From contig JAEYPE010000250.1 of assembly GCA_023411035.1 (NCBI GenBank), forward strand, positions 1 through 64,000: a stretch of 64,000 nt of DNA. Direction: 5' to 3'. A program made the position numbers and the translations under genes. This stretch comes from Pseudomonadota bacterium. Its GTDB lineage: Bacteria > Pseudomonadota > Alphaproteobacteria > Azospirillales > Azospirillaceae. Positions within the stretch are counted from its first letter, which is position 1. Each line of letters opens with the position of its first letter. The notes beneath the pieces are model-generated. The model had not been told where the DNA came from, did not search any database, and worked only from the letters and a program-made list of their open reading frames with translations. Positions 60,548-64,000 of the stretch are shown here, piece after piece.

Positions 60548-60576
60548 TGGAAAAATTTCCCGGCGACCGCTATACA
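60548..60576 (+). promoter_or_regulatory. possible sigma-70 promoter of the DAHP synthase gene
   Basis: TGGAAA (60548-60553), 17 bases, TATACA (60571-60576). The -10 is strong, the -35 four of six. The leader of about 60 bases contains CCTC/GAGG and GGCC/GGCC pairs that could form a small hairpin. Confidence 0.5.
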
Positions 60577-60642
60577 GAGTACCCCTCAGGCCGTCATCCG
60601 GCCCTCTGGAGGAACCCTTAGCACAAGGAAAGAGCGGGCGTC

Positions 60643-62031
60643 ATGGTTGAGCGTTGGTCCCCCGACAGCTGGAGGTCGAAGCCGGTGAAGCAGCTTCCGA
60701 CCTATCCGGACCCGTCCAAGGTCGAAGCGGTGGAGCAGCGTCTGTCCTCCTATCCCCCACTCGTCTTCGCCGGGGAGGCGCGCCGGCTGAAGGACAGCCT
60801 CGCCGCCGCCGCCGCCGGCAAAGCCTTCCTGCTTCAGGGCGGCGACTGCGCGGAGAGCTTCGCGGAATTCCATCCGAACAACATCCGCGACACCTTCCGC
60901 GTTCTGCTGCAGATGGCCGTCGTTCTGACCTTCGGCGCCGGCATTCCGGTGGTGAAGGTGGGGCGGATGGCCGGACAGTTCGCCAAGCCGCGCTCCGCCG
61001 ACACCGAGGTGGTGGAGGGCGTCGAACTGCCGTCCTACCGCGGCGACATCATCAACGGCTTCGACTTCACCGCCGATGCCCGCGTCCCGGACCCGGAGCG
61101 CATGATGCAGGCCTACACCCAGGCCGCGGCCACGCTGAACCTGTTGCGCGCCTTCTCCCAGGGCGGCTACGCCGATCTGCACAAGGTGCACCAGTGGACG
61201 CTGGGCTTCGTGGAGCGCTCCCCCGCCGGTGAGCATTTCCGCGAGATCGCCAACCGGCTGGACGAGACGCTGGCCTTCATGGCGGCCTGTGGCATCACCG
61301 CCGAGACGACCCCGCAGATCCGCGAGACGGAGTTCTTCACCAGCCACGAGGCGCTTCTGCTGCCGTTCGAGCAGGCGATGACCCGCGTCGATAGCACCAC
61401 CGGCGACTGGTACGACGTGTCGGCCCATATGCTGTGGATCGGCGACCGCACCCGCCAGCCGGACGGCGCGCATGTCGAATTCCTGCGCGGCGTGAAGAAC
61501 CCGATCGGCCTGAAGTGCGGCCCGTCCACCGACCCGGACGAGTTGATCCGCCTGATCGACATCCTGAACCCGACCAACGAGCCGGGCCGCCTGACCCTGA
61601 TCGTCCGCATGGGCGCCGACAAGGTGGCGGAGAAGTTCCCGCCCCTGCTGCGCAAGGTCCAGCGTGAGGGCCGCGTCGTCGTCTGGTCCTGCGACCCGAT
61701 GCACGGCAACACCGTCAAGTCCTCCAGCGGCTACAAGACCCGCCCGGTGGAGATGGTTTTGTCGGAGGCGCGCGACTTCTTCGCCGTCCATCAGGCCGAG
61801 GGCACCCATGCCGGCGGCGTGCATTTCGAGCTGACCGGCCAGGACGTGACGGAGTGCACGGGCGGCGCCCAGGCGATCACCGACCACAAGCTGGCGCTGC
61901 GCTACCACACCGCCTGCGACCCGCGCCTGAACGCCAGCCAGTCGCTGGAACTGGCCTTCCTGCTCGCCGAGGAACTGAAGCGCGCCCGTCATCAGCGCGA
62001 TGAGGAACGCCGCGCGGCGGCGGCGGAGTAA
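60643..62031 (+). CDS. aroG: class II 3-deoxy-7-phosphoheptulonate (DAHP) synthase
   Basis: A 462-residue class II (AroAII) DAHP synthase, first enzyme of the shikimate pathway. Class II features are W-x-P-x-S-W-R-x-K, L-L-Q-G-G-D-C-A-E-S-F with the metal-binding Cys, the K-x-G-R-M-A-G-Q-F-A-K-P-R-S run, and the closing S-L-E-L-A-F-L-L-A-E-E-L. It is unrelated in sequence to the E. coli AroG/F/H class I enzymes; the gene symbol follows common annotation. AAGGAAAG precedes the ATG. Confidence 0.95.
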   Translation: MVERWSPDSWRSKPVKQLPTYPDPSKVEAVEQRLSSYPPLVFAGEARRLKDSLAAAAAGKAFLLQGGDCAESFAEFHPNNIRDTFRVLLQMAVVLTFGAGIPVVKVGRMAGQFAKPRSADTEVVEGVELPSYRGDIINGFDFTADARVPDPERMMQAYTQAAATLNLLRAFSQGGYADLHKVHQWTLGFVERSPAGEHFREIANRLDETLAFMAACGITAETTPQIRETEFFTSHEALLLPFEQAMTRVDSTTGDWYDVSAHMLWIGDRTRQPDGAHVEFLRGVKNPIGLKCGPSTDPDELIRLIDILNPTNEPGRLTLIVRMGADKVAEKFPPLLRKVQREGRVVVWSCDPMHGNTVKSSSGYKTRPVEMVLSEARDFFAVHQAEGTHAGGVHFELTGQDVTECTGGAQAITDHKLALRYHTACDPRLNASQSLELAFLLAEELKRARHQRDEERRAAAAE

Positions 62032-62054
62032 GGCGCAGACCGAGCCCTCTCCCT

Positions 62055-62094
62055 CCCTCCCCCCGCCCAGCCGGGGAGGGCCAGGGTGGGGGCA
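62055..62094. repeat. G-rich palindromic repeat, copy 2
   Basis: CCCTCCCC (62055-62062) pairs with GGGGAGGG (62073-62080), followed by CCAGGGTGGGGGCA. The tail matches copy 1 at 59059-59072 at 11 of 14 positions or better. It sits between the converging DAHP synthase and FliL-like genes. Confidence 0.75.
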
Positions 62095-62108
62095 AACGGC
62101 GCATGCGC

Positions 62109-62600
62109 TTACCGCACCACCATCCGTTCCAGCAGCACCTCCCGCACCCGGATGCTCTGGGCTTCCCGCTTCACCACGCTCGCCACGGTGCTTTTCATCA
62201 GGTTGGCGCCGTCCGCCCCGGTCAACTGGCCCGGTTCGATCTGGCGCAGCCGGTCGGCCATCTGATCCGCGATGCGGGGAACGAAGGGTATCGCCGAATT
62301 CGGGTCTCCGGCGGGATCGATCTCCAGCAAGACCCGGATATCCACCAGACGCGCATCGCTTCCGCCCAGCGTGAAGGTCATCATCGGCAGGGAGGCATAG
62401 GTCTTCTGCGGCTTGCGTTCGCCGCCGGTGCTGCGGGCGCCGGATTTGCCGGACACCACGGTCCAGGTGCCCAGCGCGGCGAGCATCACCAGGACCACCG
62501 CGATGATGACGGGCATCAGGGACACCGACTCCCCATCGGAGCGCCGCAGCAAGAACCGCACCGGCCCGCCTTTCCCCCATCGGGGCTTTGGCAATTTCAA
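62109..62600 (-). CDS. FliL-like membrane protein (third of three)
   Basis: Up to 163 residues with one membrane helix (about 28-50, L-M-P-V-I-I-A-V-V-L-V-M-L-A-A) and a periplasmic domain with Y-A-S-L-P-M-M-T-F-T-L-G-G-S-D ... I-R-V-L-L-E-I-D-P, closing V-R-E-V-L-L-E-R-M-V-V-R. The start shown is TTG; a GTG at 62561 with AAAGG upstream may be the true start. It is closest to the protein at 56024. A role with a flagellar motor or another envelope machine cannot be decided from sequence. Confidence 0.72.
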   Translation of the reverse strand: MKLPKPRWGKGGPVRFLLRRSDGESVSLMPVIIAVVLVMLAALGTWTVVSGKSGARSTGGERKPQKTYASLPMMTFTLGGSDARLVDIRVLLEIDPAGDPNSAIPFVPRIADQMADRLRQIEPGQLTGADGANLMKSTVASVVKREAQSIRVREVLLERMVVR

Positions 62601-62690
62601 GACCGCTTATTTTAGATAAAAGCGCGGGGCCAGTCAAAGCGCGTTACGCGAGCGGCCCCGCATTTTTCACACGTTATAGGCGTCCGACAT

Positions 62691-64000
62691 TCAGCCGCCG
62701 ATGCCGCCCATGCACAGATACTTGATCTCCAGGAAGTCATCGATCCCGTACTTCGAGCCCTCCCGCCCGATGCCGCTCTCCTTCATGCCGCCGAAGGGCG
62801 CGACCTCGGTGGAGATGATGCCCTCGTTGATGCCGACGATTCCGTATTCCAGCGCCTCCGCCACCCGCCAGACGCGCCCGATGTCGCGGCTGTAGAAATA
62901 GGCGGCCAAGCCGAATTCGGTGTCGTTGGCCATCCGCACGGCCTCTTCCTCCGTCTCGAAGCGGAACAGCGGAGCGACCGGGCCGAAGGTTTCCTCCCGC
63001 GCCACCTTCATAGCCGGCGTCACGTCGGCAAGGATGGTCGGCTCGAAGAAGCTGCCGCCCAGCTCATGCCGCCGCCCGCCCAGCACCACGCGGGCGCCCT
63101 TGCCCACGGCGTCGCGGATGTGGTCCTCCACCTTCTCCACCGCCGCCATGTCGATCAGCGGCCCCTGCTGCGCCCCCTCCGTGGTCAGGCCGGGACCGAC
63201 CTTCAGCGCCTTCACCGCCTCGGCCAGCTTGGCCGCGAAGGCGTCGTAGACACCGGACTGCACCAGAAGCCGGTTCGCGCAGACGCAGGTCTGGCCGGTG
63301 TTGCGGTACTTCGACGCGATGGCGCCCCTGACCGCCTCGTCCAGGTCAGCGTCGTCGAAGACCAGGAAGGGCGCGTTGCCGCCCAGTTCCAGCGACACCT
63401 TCTTCACCGTGCCGGCGCATTGGGCCATCAACTCCTTCCCGATCTCCGTGGAGCCGGTGAAGGTCAGCTTGCGGACGGTCGGGTTGCCGGTCATCTCACC
63501 GCCGATGGCGCGGGCGGAGCCGGTGACGACGCCGAGGACGCCCGCCGGAACGCCCGCCCGCTCCGCCAGCACCGCCATGGCCAGCGCGGTCAGCGGGGTG
63601 GCCGTCGCCGGCTTGATGACCATGGGACAGCCGGCGGCCAGCGCCGGGCCGGCCTTGCGGGTGATCATGGCCGCCGGGAAATTCCAGGGCGTGATGGCGG
63701 CGGTGACGCCGATCGGCTCCTTGGTCACGACGATGCGGCGGCCCGGCAGATGCTGTGGAATGGTGTCGCCGTAGACGCGCTTGCCCTCCTCGGCGAACCA
63801 TTCGATGAAGGACGCGGCGTAGGCCACCTCGCCCCGCGCCTCGGCCAGCGGCTTGCCCTGCTCCGCCGTCATGATGCGGGCCAGATCCTCCTGGTTCGCC
63901 ATCATCAGATCGAACCAGCCGCGCAAAACCTTGGCTCGCTCCTTCGCGGTCAAGGCGCGCCAGGCCGGCCAGGCGCGCTCCGCCGCCGCGATGGCCCGGC
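62691..64000 (-). CDS. gabD: NAD(P)-dependent succinate-semialdehyde dehydrogenase, 5' end cut by window edge
   Basis: The C-terminal 436 residues or so of an aldehyde dehydrogenase; the N-terminus lies beyond the right edge (reading in: A-I-A-A-A-E-R-A-W-P-A-W-R-A-L-T). The catalytic Cys is in N-T-G-Q-T-C-V-C-A-N-R and the general base Glu in L-E-L-G-G-N-A-P-F. I-T-P-W-N-F-P-A-A-M and the final G-x-M-K-E-S-G-I-G-R-E-G-S-K-Y-G-I are characteristic of GabD, which oxidises succinate semialdehyde. Related glutarate-semialdehyde enzymes cannot be excluded. Confidence 0.88.
   Translation of the reverse strand, partial: RAIAAAERAWPAWRALTAKERAKVLRGWFDLMMANQEDLARIMTAEQGKPLAEARGEVAYAASFIEWFAEEGKRVYGDTIPQHLPGRRIVVTKEPIGVTAAITPWNFPAAMITRKAGPALAAGCPMVIKPATATPLTALAMAVLAERAGVPAGVLGVVTGSARAIGGEMTGNPTVRKLTFTGSTEIGKELMAQCAGTVKKVSLELGGNAPFLVFDDADLDEAVRGAIASKYRNTGQTCVCANRLLVQSGVYDAFAAKLAEAVKALKVGPGLTTEGAQQGPLIDMAAVEKVEDHIRDAVGKGARVVLGGRRHELGGSFFEPTILADVTPAMKVAREETFGPVAPLFRFETEEEAVRMANDTEFGLAAYFYSRDIGRVWRVAEALEYGIVGINEGIISTEVAPFGGMKESGIGREGSKYGIDDFLEIKYLCMGGIGG

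Noticed and set aside
1..64000. Insertion sequences, prophage, CRISPR arrays, integrase or attachment sites
   Set aside because: None of the diagnostic genes or regularly spaced repeats were found anywhere in the window.

Overview
The window is a gene-dense, high-G+C stretch of chromosome from an alphaproteobacterium, most likely a Rhodospirillales member close to Azospirillum. This rests on gene order (rpiB-glyA-nrdR-ribD-ribE-ribB), a Ros/MucR regulator, a cyclic beta-glucan synthase of the rhizobial/azospirillar kind, EcfG-like promoters (GGAAC-N16-TGTT), many GTG/TTG starts and stop/start overlaps (ATGA/GTGA). There are no rRNA or tRNA genes, CRISPR arrays, insertion sequences or prophage genes. 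Species-level assignment is inference.

Layout. 1-4260 (minus): riboflavin synthesis with nrdR, glyA and rpiB. 4261-9750: MucR-type regulator with an operator-like palindrome, small secreted proteins, a YciF-type stress protein, a FliL-like protein, a short DUF488/ElaA operon, and an Ala/Lys-rich protein with an internal duplication. 9751-15654: ATP-dependent DNA ligase with its partner exonuclease, psuG, mtnP and a rhomboid protease. 15836-22215: the TamA/TamB outer-membrane assembly pair. 22485-25830: typA/bipA with an unusual leader, OsmC, CsbD and HIT proteins. 26246-32642: GH17-GT2 beta-glucan synthase, a Crp/Fnr regulator, a type III PKS with its methyltransferase, and a DUF502 protein. 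32646-37727: recG, then cobalamin genes cobU-cobO-cobQ. 37920-44943: an esterase, small envelope proteins, a DsbA-like oxidoreductase, arfB, a PRC-barrel lipoprotein, an AI-2E-family permease with an added C-terminal domain, and a HEAT-ACT fusion. 44948-48887: mfd and sdhE. 49066-51222: a two-gene accessory module. 51402-64000: enoyl-CoA hydratase, egtB, pncB, gor, Mn-catalase, an AmpG-like permease, class II DAHP synthase, two more FliL-like proteins, and a 5'-truncated succinate-semialdehyde dehydrogenase.

The strongest candidate for an undescribed system is 49066-51222. A 93-residue two-helix membrane protein is directly followed by a STAND/NLR-like NTPase with TPR repeats. Both carry the same short beta-prone motif (I-x-G-N-V-Y-x-G-D-V-x-I). 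A motif shared between an NLR N-terminus and a small membrane partner is the layout of amyloid-signalling NLR modules, so this may be an immunity or cell-death switch.

Other points: three GGAAC-N16-TGTT promoters before stress genes; a three-arm mutually exclusive hairpin arrangement in the typA leader, one arm touching the start codon; and a MucR protein lacking its fourth zinc ligand.
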